DNA of 64,000 bases from Thiorhodovibrio frisius. Its GTDB lineage: Bacteria > Pseudomonadota > Gammaproteobacteria > Chromatiales > Chromatiaceae. Below, one piece after another: positions 19,291 through 27,691 of the stretch. The DNA lies in assembly GCF_033954835.1 (NCBI RefSeq), contig NZ_CP121471.1, positions 4,520,501-4,584,500 on the forward strand, in the 5' to 3' direction. Position numbers and translations under genes: made by a program. The notes beneath the pieces were generated by a model. That model was not told the origin of the DNA. It saw only the letters and a program-made list of their open reading frames with translations, and did no database searches. The first letter of the stretch is position 1; every line of letters starts with the position of its first letter.

Positions 19291-19916
19291 AAGGCGCCGA
19301 TCAACTCCTGTTTGGTGACATGGCCTTCTTCCGCCTTGCCGCGTAGAAATTCGGAACATGCTCTTTCCACACCAGGCAACATCAGCGACGAATAATCGTG
19401 CATAACAATGACTCCGCCGCGGCTTAGACGCGGATAGACAATGTTCAATGAATCCCAGATGGATTGATAAAAGTCGCCGTCAAGAAACGCGAAGGCGATA
19501 CTTTCCGGATAAGATCGCGCCGGGAGCGCGCGAAACCATCCCTCGCGGATTTCAGGAGGCCTGAGACCCGCTTGGTGAAAATTGGCAAGAAGGACTTCCC
19601 GCTCGCATTTGCAACTTCCCTCGCGGACGATGGAGCCGTCGAGGCTCTCGTCTTCGGCCCGCTTCGCCGGCAAGCCAAGAAAGGAATCGTAGACAATAAA
19701 ACGACGGCGCGATTCGCGCGCATCTAACAATCTTCTGATGAAGAGTGACGTTGTTCCCATGCAGCATCCAAGCTCAACAACCGCGCCATGCACTTGTGCT
19801 TCCAGCACTTGGTGCAAATGGGAGAGGACAATCTCCAGTTGGCGCCGCGTGATCATGCCGGAAATAATTGGATGCTCATGCAGTAGCGCTGTAATCCGTT
19901 CCTGTCCCGATGACAT
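19278..19916 (-). CDS. TylF/MycF-like SAM-dependent methyltransferase
   Basis: 212 residues. Class I methyltransferase fold with SAM-binding VVELGCCMGTTSLFIRRLL, acidic FIVYDSFLGLPA and the metal-site-like AFLDGDFYQSIWDSLN and VIVMHDYSS typical of the macrocin O-methyltransferase (TylF) family. It is flanked by two radical SAM maturases, so methylation of a RiPP side chain or hydroxyl is a reasonable guess. The start at 19916 lacks a strong ribosome-binding site; a downstream Met (MITRRQLE) would remove about 20 residues. No paralogue in the window. Confidence 0.78.
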   Translation of the reverse strand: MSSGQERITALLHEHPIISGMITRRQLEIVLSHLHQVLEAQVHGAVVELGCCMGTTSLFIRRLLDARESRRRFIVYDSFLGLPAKRAEDESLDGSIVREGSCKCEREVLLANFHQAGLRPPEIREGWFRALPARSYPESIAFAFLDGDFYQSIWDSLNIVYPRLSRGGVIVMHDYSSLMLPGVERACSEFLRGKAEEGHVTKQELIGAFHKR

Positions 19917-19956
19917 GGGCTGTCGATGCTCTTCTATTGGCGATTAGCCAGCGCTG

Positions 19957-21591
19957 TTATCCCGCCAGGTAGAGGGGCATGGCATTACCCATAACTCCCC
20001 GCGAAGCTTCGCATCGCCTCCATCGCCAGCACAAAATCTGGGATAAGCTGCAAGCCAACCCAAAGCGTCTTCGATCCTGGAAAGCCATCGCGCTTGCGGT
20101 TCGGCGCTCGCTCGCGGGCGGCTGACTGCGGTCTATTTGCGAGCCGATGAAGGCCGCCGGTGCCTTGGAGAGGCTCGCGGCATGGCGCGCCCGGGCGATC
20201 TCCATGGGGGAGGCGGGGCTTGATTTCAGCTTGCGCGCGAGCTTTTCATCGTAGCCGTTGCGGAAGAAAAAGCAGGCGTCCGGGTCGGCACCGAAATAGT
20301 CCGTGCCCGCAGTCATGGCGGCGGCCCGGCAACCGCCCCCGCACTTGAACCGGTGCGCGCATGACCGGCAGCCGCGGTTATTGACGAAAACTTGGTCTAG
20401 CCGCGTATCGATCCTGTCGAAATAGGCCGAGCCACGCAAGCCCCGCGACAGCGTGGTCTCGGTTAGCCGCGGCATGTCTTGCTCCACCTGCGAACCCGTC
20501 ATGGGAATGCAGGGCAACAGCCGGCCATCGGCCATGATGTAAGGGTGAAGGCGGCAGCTTTGGCAGGCTGTTTGTTTGGCGGCGTCCGCCTGCCCGGAAA
20601 ACTTGTTAAAGGGGCTCATCCACAGTGAACTACCCTTGGGGCCGTAATACAGCCCACCGAGCGCCAACTCGAAAGGCGCCCCGTCGCGGTGATGATGCGC
20701 GCCTAATTCCAGGTAGGCGTCGAACAGCGCCTGGCGTGGTGCGTCCATCTGGTCGCCTTTGCGCGCCCAAGCGCCGGTGCTCATCATTCTCGAGACTTTC
20801 CAAGAGATGATGCCTAGCTCCTTTAGCAGCGCATAAGTGGCCTTTAGGCGGCGAAGATTTCCCTTATAGAGCGCTGTTTCGATACTGACCGGAAAACCAG
20901 CCTGGACCGCCCGCGAAATTGCCTCGACCGCTTTGTCCTCGGCCCCCGCGACACCCCGCACCCAATCATGGCTACCAATGCCGTCGAAGCTCATGACCAT
21001 TGTCGGCCGCAACGCGCGTCGCTCGAATTCCGCCAGGGTTTGGTCGGTGAGCAAGACACCATTGGTATAGAGTTGTGACAGGACAATGCCTTTTTCAATC
21101 AGCGCGTCGACGATTTGCCAAAAGTCCCGCCGCACCAGCGGCTCGCCGCCTGTTAAGGCGACCCGGCCGACATTGGCGGCGTGGAACTGATCGACAATCT
21201 CCAGGCATTGTCGGGTGGATAGCTCGCCGTATTTAGCCTTCGGCGCATCCATGTAACAATGGCGGCAGGGCAGGTTGTATTTGCCGGTGATCGACCATTG
21301 GACCAAATCAGTAAAGCGGGACTCTGTCTTCCGGTAGGCCTGATCATCGGGCAACGCGGTGCCAGGTTCGCAAATTTGGGCAAGACCTTCGCGAATGTGT
21401 GACTTAACCCGATCAATTAGCGGGGCGGGGACAAGCGGAAATAGGATCGGCGTACTGCCGTCGCACAACGACAATGCGTGAAAGCTCTCGGCATCAAGTA
21501 GCAGATTGCGTCCACTTTTCCGATCATGGAGGCCGAAAGGAAGCCCATGCCAACCCCGGAGCGCATAACGAGAAGAAAGAAGTACGTACAT
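19957..21591 (-). CDS. Radical SAM/SPASM maturase B, first cluster Cys replaced by Tyr
   Basis: 544 residues from MYVLLSSRYALRGWHGLPFG, matching the start of maturase A; the frame is open to 21627. The position that is Cys105 in maturase A is Tyr105 here: GKYNLPCRHC in place of GKCNLRCRHC (TAC for TGC, at about 21279). The other two Cys and SPASM motifs (CQSCRLHPY, CRSCAHRFKCGGGC) remain. Losing one of three cluster ligands should abolish normal SAM cleavage, so this may be a leader-binding partner, an inactive copy or a decaying gene. Its 3' half (to about 20700) is almost identical to maturase A at DNA level. The C-terminal tail differs. Confidence 0.83.
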   Translation of the reverse strand: MYVLLSSRYALRGWHGLPFGLHDRKSGRNLLLDAESFHALSLCDGSTPILFPLVPAPLIDRVKSHIREGLAQICEPGTALPDDQAYRKTESRFTDLVQWSITGKYNLPCRHCYMDAPKAKYGELSTRQCLEIVDQFHAANVGRVALTGGEPLVRRDFWQIVDALIEKGIVLSQLYTNGVLLTDQTLAEFERRALRPTMVMSFDGIGSHDWVRGVAGAEDKAVEAISRAVQAGFPVSIETALYKGNLRRLKATYALLKELGIISWKVSRMMSTGAWARKGDQMDAPRQALFDAYLELGAHHHRDGAPFELALGGLYYGPKGSSLWMSPFNKFSGQADAAKQTACQSCRLHPYIMADGRLLPCIPMTGSQVEQDMPRLTETTLSRGLRGSAYFDRIDTRLDQVFVNNRGCRSCAHRFKCGGGCRAAAMTAGTDYFGADPDACFFFRNGYDEKLARKLKSSPASPMEIARARHAASLSKAPAAFIGSQIDRSQPPASERRTASAMAFQDRRRFGLACSLSQILCWRWRRCEASRGVMGNAMPLYLAG

Positions 21592-21695
21592 AATACAAGG
21601 AAAATCAAAAACGAAATCCCCGCCCATTGAGGACGGGCTTTTCGTCCAAGACGGACGAATTAATTTCCGCCTATTTTTTGGATGGTCAAATCTGC

Positions 21696-22040
21696 CTAGC
21701 GGTGTGAACAGCCGCTACTAGGCTCGATGTTGTGAGAGTGCAAGAAATCTGTCCACGGCTTTAGGATATTATTGTAGAAAAAATCGTCTACAAATCCGCC
21801 GCCGGCCACCACATCTAGTTCCTTCAGATCGAGTTCTCTGTTTCGGTCGCGCTTGTTCAAAATCTCCGCTCTTAAAAGCTCTAGTAGCTGCTTGGTTTCC
21901 TCGTCGCCCCTATCGAACTCTTTTAGGGCAGCAAAAGGGTTGGTTTCGAGACGTTGGCGAAATTCCCCGTCGCCTTCGACCTTCTTTTTTATTTCACTAA
22001 AAAGATTTTCTAGCCGTTGTATCTTTTGACTCTGTTTCAT
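21696..22040 (-). CDS. RiPP precursor with C-terminal GCSHR
   Basis: 114 residues from MKQSQKIQRLENLFSEIKKK. The NHLP-like leader (FRQRLETNPFAALKEFD) ends LDLKELDVVAGG; the core begins GFVDDFFYNNILKPWTDFLH and ends SGCSHR. It is homologous to 17579-17902 although the likely partner is maturase B, 104 bp downstream, whose cluster motif is broken. No copy of the 20-bp motif is present upstream. If maturase B is inactive, this precursor may be served in trans by another maturase, such as the one at 17935. Confidence 0.83.
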   Translation of the reverse strand: MKQSQKIQRLENLFSEIKKKVEGDGEFRQRLETNPFAALKEFDRGDEETKQLLELLRAEILNKRDRNRELDLKELDVVAGGGFVDDFFYNNILKPWTDFLHSHNIEPSSGCSHR

Positions 22041-22597
22041 TGGAGTTCTCTCAATGTTGCTTGCTAATAATCAAGTGAGTGCGATGTCGGAGGATAATGT
22101 TCTGTGCGATTTCTGTTACACGCATCCTATGGCTCGCTAATTGTTGCTCGGACGTGCTGACTAATTGCCGGTAGCCGTGGGATAAGGCACGGGTTTTTGA
22201 CTGCGATGCGCCGAGGATTGGTTGTCGTTCCGCGGATAGGCCCCTTGGACAGATGGTGGATATCCACTCCTGGATACAAGTCGAGTGGGCATGGCTTGCT
22301 TGGAAATATCTTCTGGTGAGTCAGAAAGTGGCGATCTTCATCTGTCAACTGTGACACTGTGTAGGCGGCCATTTCGCAGCGGCGTCGCATCAGCTGACAG
22401 CTGTTCTCGGCGGGTTTGAAAGTGAATTAAGGGGCCGTGGTCGGATTTTCAGGTAATGATGTGGGCCATTGGATCGGGAGGCATGTCAGCGCCTCAATGC
22501 TCAAGCGCCGCAGACCCGCTTTGATGTCGACATGAAAACTGCATGAGGTGTTTGGGCTTGTTGTTGGCAGATTGAACGACCTAGTCTGGAGTCGACG
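22041..22597. other. 557-bp stretch without a confident gene
   Basis: A minus-strand frame at 22127-22390 (MAAYTVSQLTDEDRHFLTHQ) has no recognised family and no context support; it could be a small gene or a relic. Positions 22424-22533 form a segment repeated at 29592-29702. No promoter motif or terminator is clear. Confidence 0.45.
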
Positions 22598-22960
22598 CTA
22601 AATGCCAAGTGGACAGCCGTTAAGCCAGTACGGCGAGACATTGGGCGCCATCCCGAGGACCTCACAGGAACCGCCGTTTCCGCCTCCGCCACGAATAACG
22701 TCCAACTCATCGTTCGACAACTGACCGGATCGGCGAACCGCCTCAAAGGTTGTGACTTCATAGTCGCGGAGATCGTCCACCGTGAATGAAAAACCCATCG
22801 ATTCCGCGATCGGCAAGACATGCTCCTGGATTAGCTCGAGTCGACGCGCTTCATCGAGGGCCTGACCTCTGTAGGTCGCGTTCAATTGCTGAAGCTTTTC
22901 CCGTCGTGATGGTTCTACCGCAAGGGAGGCGAAGAATTGCTTGACATGTTCAACCGTCAT
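22598..22960 (-). CDS. Nif11-type RiPP precursor, core with two Cys
   Basis: 120 residues from MTVEHVKQFFASLAVEPSRR at 22960; the frame is open to 23239, but that part overlaps the next precursor. The Nif11-like leader carries the same block seen in 14950-15318 (HVLPIAESMGFSFTVDDLRD) and ends LSNDELDVIRGGGG. The core GGNGGSCEVLGMAPNVSPYW ends LNGCPLGI with two Cys 17 residues apart. It follows 23016-23324 by 55 bp and is probably its operon partner. No maturase lies immediately downstream, so modification would come from elsewhere in the island. Confidence 0.82.
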   Translation of the reverse strand: MTVEHVKQFFASLAVEPSRREKLQQLNATYRGQALDEARRLELIQEHVLPIAESMGFSFTVDDLRDYEVTTFEAVRRSGQLSNDELDVIRGGGGNGGSCEVLGMAPNVSPYWLNGCPLGI

Positions 22961-23015
22961 AAAGGAGTCTCTCGTACCGCTTGCATTCGTAAGCATCAAG
23001 TCTCGGCAGATGGTG

Positions 23016-23324
23016 CTACCAGGATGGGCGGGAGGCGGGGGGATAAAGAATCTTGTACATGGCTTGCGCGGCCGGGTTTGCCGCGAAGAATATTTTTCGT
23101 TCTTCCGGGAGGCCGCCCGACACCTGGTCCAATTCTTCCGCCCCGATTTCCACGATGGATTCGAATTCGTCAATCGTTGATTTAAGATTTTCCAAGGTGA
23201 TGGTAAAACCATTCTCTCGGGCATAGCCGAGAAGTTCATCGGGGCTCATGGTGGCAATCTGTTCCATGCGGGCCTTGACGGTGCCAACATATTGCAGGAA
23301 CTGTTTTTCGGCCTCGTTCACCAT
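23016..23324 (-). CDS. Nif11-type RiPP precursor, Cys-free aromatic/Pro core
   Basis: 102 residues from MVNEAEKQFLQYVGTVKARM (AGGAG about 11 nt upstream; the frame is open to 23390). The Nif11-like signature is LGYARENGFTITLENLKSTI; the leader ends IGAEELDQVSGG. The core begins LPEERKIFFAANPAAQAMYK and ends ILYPPASRPSW, with no Cys. The conserved 20-bp motif is 128 bp upstream, so this is the first gene of a two-precursor transcript with 22598-22960. Confidence 0.84.
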   Translation of the reverse strand: MVNEAEKQFLQYVGTVKARMEQIATMSPDELLGYARENGFTITLENLKSTIDEFESIVEIGAEELDQVSGGLPEERKIFFAANPAAQAMYKILYPPASRPSW

Positions 23325-23451
23325 AGGGGTGCACTCCTGTGACTGAGGTTGATGCCATGTTTGAGCGGCGCCAAATCGCCTCGCCGCCATGGCTGCTGTC
23401 GTCGCGCGAGCATGGACGCGTGGTTAAATTCTAGTGGGCAGTCCGGGCGTC

Positions 23452-23475
23452 GACTATGCAATTCCGGCAAGACTT
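23452..23475 (-). promoter_or_regulatory. Island motif copy 3
   Basis: Minus-strand AAGTCTTGCCGGAATTGCAT followed by AGTC, 128 bp upstream of the precursor start at 23324. Confidence 0.75.
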
Positions 23476-23513
23476 GCGGCGACCGCCAGGGATTCTGAGG
23501 GCTGGTGTTTTTG

Positions 23514-23621
23514 TCAATCCGGGATTTTGGTCCAGAGCTCCTGTCCGACGCCGCCTTGATTGGCGTTGTTGGGCGCGAAATCCGTGCAGGTCGCTGCAAA
23601 GCCTTGGGCGCTGGGCACGAG
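23514..23621 (-). pseudogene. 3' fragment of the secreted-protein gene at 29791
   Basis: Encodes VPSAQGFAATCTDFAPNN and on to the stop, matching the C-terminus of the product of 29791-30252 with a few substitutions. Similarity stops abruptly at 23621. Only about 36 codons remain and there is no start, so it is a duplication remnant. Confidence 0.75.
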
Positions 23622-23821
23622 AAGCAAAATGGATCCAGGCTCGATTTTTCCCGTCGAACAGCTCGGCGAACCGAAGGGGCGACGATCACGCGCGATTTTT
23701 GGCATAATGCGCGTATGGATCTCGCCAAATTCCTGACACGGCCCATCAGTCATCGAAACATCGTGGACATACCCAGCGCAAACAGGTTTTCTGCTGCGGG
23801 CCTTTTCGCGGAGTACCCTGA

Positions 23822-25468
23822 ATGACCTTCTCGACTGAACTCGCCGCACTCGAAGGGCCAGCACTTTGGCGGCGGTTCGCCGCGCTCTGTGATCGTACCA
23901 AAGCGGTTCAGGAAAGGCTGCTGCTCGAGCTGGTCAGTCAGAACGCGGACAGCCGCTTCGGGCGCGAACATGGCTTCGCGCGGATTGCCTCGATCGCCGA
24001 CTTTCGCCGCCAGGTTCCGTTGCGCGACTGGACTGGGATTGAACCCTATGTGACAGCGCTGGTCGAGGGCGAGGCGGATGCCCTGACCCACGCGCAGCCG
24101 GTCTCGCGTTTCGTCATGACCAGCGGCACCACGGGCACGCCCAAGCTGATCCCCGCCAACGCGGCCAGCCAGACCGCCAATGGCGTCACCATGGCCCTGC
24201 GTCTGCTTGGGGTATTGCAGGATCATCCGGAGGTCTTGCAGGGCGGCATCCTAGCACTTGCCAACGCGCCGGTCGCGGGCCAAACCGCTCAGGGCGTCCC
24301 CTATGGCTCGGCCTCCGGAATGACGATGACTCGCGCACCGGCCGAACTCCAGCGCCGCTTCGCCTATCCGCCCGCCGTCCTGGAAATCGAGGACCAGGCC
24401 AGTCGCGTCTATGCGATGCTGCGTTTCGCGCTTGAACATGACCTGAGGCTAGCGGTTGGCAATAACCCACTCAACTTCACCCAGCTCTTCGATCTGCTAC
24501 CCGTCCATGCCGATGCGCTGATCGCCGATATCGCCTCCGGGTCCATCTCGCCACCAACCCCCTTGCCGGAGGAGGTGCGCCAGCGTCTTCAGGCGCCGTT
24601 GCGGCCCAATCCCGAGCGTGCCGAGCGGTTGCGGCAACTCGAGGGTCTCACCGCCCGCGCGGCCTGGCCCAATCTGCGCTTGATCGTCTGCTGGAAGACC
24701 GGGCTCATGGGGCGATTTCTGGCCGACCTGGCCGAGCGCTGCCCACCAGACACGCAATTTCGTGAATACGGTTACGGCGCAAGCGAGGGTCTGCTGACGA
24801 TTCCTGTCAGTGACACCAGCTCGGCGGGCGCGCTTGCGATTCATGCGATGTTTTTTGAGTTTCTGCCCGAGGAGCCCCCCCAGACCCCGGACGCGCCGAC
24901 GCTTCTGGCGCATGAACTGGAGGTCGGGCAATGCTACCAATTGGTCCTGACCAATGCCGCCGGTCTCTACCGCTACTGCCTGGGTGATCTGGTCGAGGTC
25001 ACGGGTTTTCAGGGAAGCACCCCGCTGGTGACCTTTCAGCGCAAGGTGGGTGACGTGCTGAATCTGCTGGGCGAGAAGATCGATGCCCGTCAGGTCGCCA
25101 TGGCCATGCAAGCGGCCCAGGGTGACACGGGAGCCGCCATCCGGCATTTCCAGTGGATTGCCGATGAAGCCAGCCTGAGCTACGAACTGTGCGTCGAGCC
25201 GGCGGCAAGCAGCGATGAAGCGCTGTGGCGCCAATTGCGAGATACCTTCGACCGGGAACTGCGTTCCCTCAGCCATGGTTACCGTCTGCGGCGCGACAAC
25301 GGCACTTTCAAGGCGCCACAGCTGCGGCTCATGCGCGCCGGTTGGTTGGAGGCGCTCTCCCAACGCGGCGGCTACCAGGCCAAGCCCAAAATCGTCGGCC
25401 ACCAGCTTGCCGAGCCCGAATTGACCGTCGCTCGCATCGCCCCCGACCAGCGGAGCAACTCGAACTGA
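23822..25468 (+). CDS. GH3-family acyl-adenylating enzyme, copy 1
   Basis: 548 residues. GH3 enzymes belong to the ANL superfamily and couple a carboxylic acid to an amine via an acyl-AMP. The phosphate-binding loop TSGTTGTPKLIPAN, the middle REYGYGASEGLLTIP and the Y-R-Y block LYRYCLGDLVEVTGF followed by FQRKVGDVLNLLGEKIDARQ are all present. GGAG precedes the ATG. It is followed after 28 bp by an MFS transporter, and a second GH3 gene lies convergent. In plants GH3 conjugates hormones to amino acids; the substrate here is unknown, with an N-acyl amino acid or amide a plausible product. Confidence 0.87.
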   Translation: MTFSTELAALEGPALWRRFAALCDRTKAVQERLLLELVSQNADSRFGREHGFARIASIADFRRQVPLRDWTGIEPYVTALVEGEADALTHAQPVSRFVMTSGTTGTPKLIPANAASQTANGVTMALRLLGVLQDHPEVLQGGILALANAPVAGQTAQGVPYGSASGMTMTRAPAELQRRFAYPPAVLEIEDQASRVYAMLRFALEHDLRLAVGNNPLNFTQLFDLLPVHADALIADIASGSISPPTPLPEEVRQRLQAPLRPNPERAERLRQLEGLTARAAWPNLRLIVCWKTGLMGRFLADLAERCPPDTQFREYGYGASEGLLTIPVSDTSSAGALAIHAMFFEFLPEEPPQTPDAPTLLAHELEVGQCYQLVLTNAAGLYRYCLGDLVEVTGFQGSTPLVTFQRKVGDVLNLLGEKIDARQVAMAMQAAQGDTGAAIRHFQWIADEASLSYELCVEPAASSDEALWRQLRDTFDRELRSLSHGYRLRRDNGTFKAPQLRLMRAGWLEALSQRGGYQAKPKIVGHQLAEPELTVARIAPDQRSNSN

Positions 25469-25496
25469 ATCGGCGAGGGTCTGAATCGGCAGCGGT

Positions 25497-26762
25497 ATGA
25501 CACATTTGTTCAGCACCTTCAGCGAGCGCAACTACCGGCTGTTTTTCATCGGTCAGGGATTGTCGCTAATCGGCTATTGGATCCAGAGCACGGCCTTCAA
25601 TTGGATGCTCTACACCTTGACCGACTCGCCCCTGATGCTTGGTTATCTCACCGCGGCCATCAATCTGCCGGTGCTTCTGCTGCTGCCATTCGCCGGCGCC
25701 CTTGTCGACCGCTTCGAGCGACGGCGGCTGTTGATCGCGCTCCAAATCCTGTTTGCCGTCCAGGCCCTCGCCTTGGCGGTATTGGCGCATTTCGAGCTTC
25801 TGACCCTGCCGCTGATCATCATCATGGGTTGTGTGATGAGCGCGCTGACAGCCTTCGACAGTCCAAGCCGGCAGGCCATTGTCCCGCGCCTGGTGACCCA
25901 GCGCGAGAATCTCCCAGCGGCAATCTCTCTGAACTCGATGCTGTTCAACACAGCGCGCTCGGTTGGCCCGCCGCTCGCCGGGTGGGTGATGGCCCAGACC
26001 GGGCCCGCGCCCTGTTTTTTGCTGAACGCGGTCAGTTATCTGTTCATGATCACCGCCCTATTGCTCATCTGCCTGACTCCGCCGATCAAGGGCGCGGCGA
26101 CGCGAACGGCTCGCGGCGCGCTCGGCAATCTCGGTTTCATCCTGGCAACCCGCTCCCTGCGTTACTTGATCCTGTCCTATTCCCTGGTGGCCATTGCCGC
26201 CATGTCGGTCTATGTGATGCTGCCAGTTTGGGCCAACGAGGTGGCGGAGGCCGGCCCACAGGGACTGGGCTGGTTGATGGGAGGCATCGGTTTCGGCGCG
26301 CTGGCCGGGGCGGCCCTGATTGGCACCCAGCGTCGCCCGGAGCGGCTGTGGCCCATGTTTCGGCTCGCGGCCATCCTGCTTGGATTGGCCTTGATTCTGC
26401 TTGCGCTCTCGCACGGACTCTGGCTGGCGATGCTGGTGACCGTGATGCTGGGGATGGCCTATATCGCCCAAGGCGTTGCCGCCAATACCTTGTTGCAACT
26501 CAGCATCGACGATGACCATCGCGCCGGCGTCATCGCCTTTTACCTGCTGGCTGTGTTCGGCTCCATTCCAATCGGCAATCTGCTCGGCGGCTGGCTCAGC
26601 CAGGTGCTTGGCCTGCATGGCGCCTCGCTGGCGGCTGGCGCGGCGGTGCTCGTAGTCACCGCCCTGTTCTGGCCAACCAGTCATCGCATCATCCGTGAGA
26701 TCCCACCCGCCGCGCTGGCATCCGGGGAGCCAGCCCCCGTCAAGTCAGAGCGTCGGCGATAA
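25497..26762 (+). CDS. MFS transporter, EntS-like
   Basis: 421 residues with about 12 hydrophobic segments (for example LTLPLIIIMGCVMSALTAFD, AAILLGLALILLALSHGLW). The N-terminal NYRLFFIGQGLSLIGYWIQS and the loop VDRFERRRLLIALQ followed by FDSPSRQAIVPRLV match the MFS_3 group that includes siderophore exporters such as EntS. Located directly after GH3 copy 1, it probably exports that enzyme's product. No signal peptide. The end lies 32 bp from the convergent patatin gene. Confidence 0.85.
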   Translation: MTHLFSTFSERNYRLFFIGQGLSLIGYWIQSTAFNWMLYTLTDSPLMLGYLTAAINLPVLLLLPFAGALVDRFERRRLLIALQILFAVQALALAVLAHFELLTLPLIIIMGCVMSALTAFDSPSRQAIVPRLVTQRENLPAAISLNSMLFNTARSVGPPLAGWVMAQTGPAPCFLLNAVSYLFMITALLLICLTPPIKGAATRTARGALGNLGFILATRSLRYLILSYSLVAIAAMSVYVMLPVWANEVAEAGPQGLGWLMGGIGFGALAGAALIGTQRRPERLWPMFRLAAILLGLALILLALSHGLWLAMLVTVMLGMAYIAQGVAANTLLQLSIDDDHRAGVIAFYLLAVFGSIPIGNLLGGWLSQVLGLHGASLAAGAAVLVVTALFWPTSHRIIREIPPAALASGEPAPVKSERRR

Positions 26763-26794
26763 GACCGCTGGTATCGGCCAGGGCGCGCCGCCGC

Positions 26795-27691
26795 TCACCC
26801 ATCGGCATCGGCGCCCCGCAGCGACGCCTGCCCGGAGACCGAACCGACGGCATCCAGAATTTCCGCGCCACGCCTTGCAACCACTTGCTGGCCAGTCTCG
26901 ATAATGTAGGGAATGTGGTGCACGTCCCACATATTGATGGGACGGTTGAACGGCACCTTGATGATAATGATTTCGTGATGGTGCAATTCAATTGACAGGG
27001 CCAACTGGAAGCGGGTGATGGAATCCCCCTGGATGGTGTAGTAATTGGATAGACAGGCGAGATAGTCGTTGGCGCCATGATCCACCGGATCATGAAAAAT
27101 AACGGCGATAATCACATCCATGTCGCGCTTGACTGCCTCCATAACCGGCAACGACGAGGTGTAGTAACCATCGGCGAGCAGGCGGCCGTTCACTTCCAGC
27201 GGTGGCAGCATTGGGAAAACCGCGCTGGAGGCATAGACCGCGTCGATTAGCGGCCCCTCCTCGAGGATGACCCCCAGGCCAGTCTGGATCTCCGTGGTCT
27301 GGATGACTGTCTTGGGATTGAGGTCCTCCAAGCGACGATCACCAAACATCTCATACAGCGCTTGCCTGAGCCTGGCCGGCCGCACCAGACCGGAGCGGGT
27401 GTCGAAACGCCCAAAAGGAAGGCGCGCCATGGCGAGCAAGGCCCGCAAGTTGATCGAAGAGAACAGATCGCGCCTGGCCACTCGCCCGATAAGCTCCCGG
27501 ATTTGCTCGGCGGTGTAACCGCAGCCGCGCAGGGCACTCATGATACTGCCGCCGCTGCAGCCAACCAGGAGATCAACCGGAATCCGCGCCTGGTCGAGAA
27601 ACTCAAACAAGGGGATCGCCGCCAATGGCTTGATGCCGCCACTGGAAAGCACCACGGCGACCTTGGGGCGCTCGGGCTGTTCGATTGTCAT
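26795..27691 (-). CDS. Patatin-like phospholipase/acyl hydrolase
   Basis: 298 residues. The oxyanion region is LSSGGIKPLA, the nucleophile elbow GCSGGS (Ser46) and the dyad Asp174 in LLADGYYTS, where the usual DGG/DGA is DGY. No signal peptide is seen, so it is likely cytoplasmic. Its ATG overlaps the stop of GH3 copy 2 by 4 bp (ATGA), a sign of translational coupling. It may release fatty acids from phospholipid for the GH3 enzyme or hydrolyse its product; this is inference from the coupling. Confidence 0.87.
   Translation of the reverse strand: MTIEQPERPKVAVVLSSGGIKPLAAIPLFEFLDQARIPVDLLVGCSGGSIMSALRGCGYTAEQIRELIGRVARRDLFSSINLRALLAMARLPFGRFDTRSGLVRPARLRQALYEMFGDRRLEDLNPKTVIQTTEIQTGLGVILEEGPLIDAVYASSAVFPMLPPLEVNGRLLADGYYTSSLPVMEAVKRDMDVIIAVIFHDPVDHGANDYLACLSNYYTIQGDSITRFQLALSIELHHHEIIIIKVPFNRPINMWDVHHIPYIIETGQQVVARRGAEILDAVGSVSGQASLRGADADG

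Larger units (their letters stand above)
23432..23621. repeat. 190-bp direct repeat, left copy (flanks GH3 block)
   Basis: Nearly identical to 29709-29898 in the same orientation. It contains island motif copy 3 and the last codons of the secreted-protein gene found intact at 29791-30252. The two copies bracket the GH3/MFS/patatin block. Confidence 0.85.

Noticed and set aside
22127-22390. 87-codon minus-strand frame MAAYTVSQLTDEDRHFLTHQ
   Set aside because: No recognised family, promoter or operon context; kept only as a note on the region.
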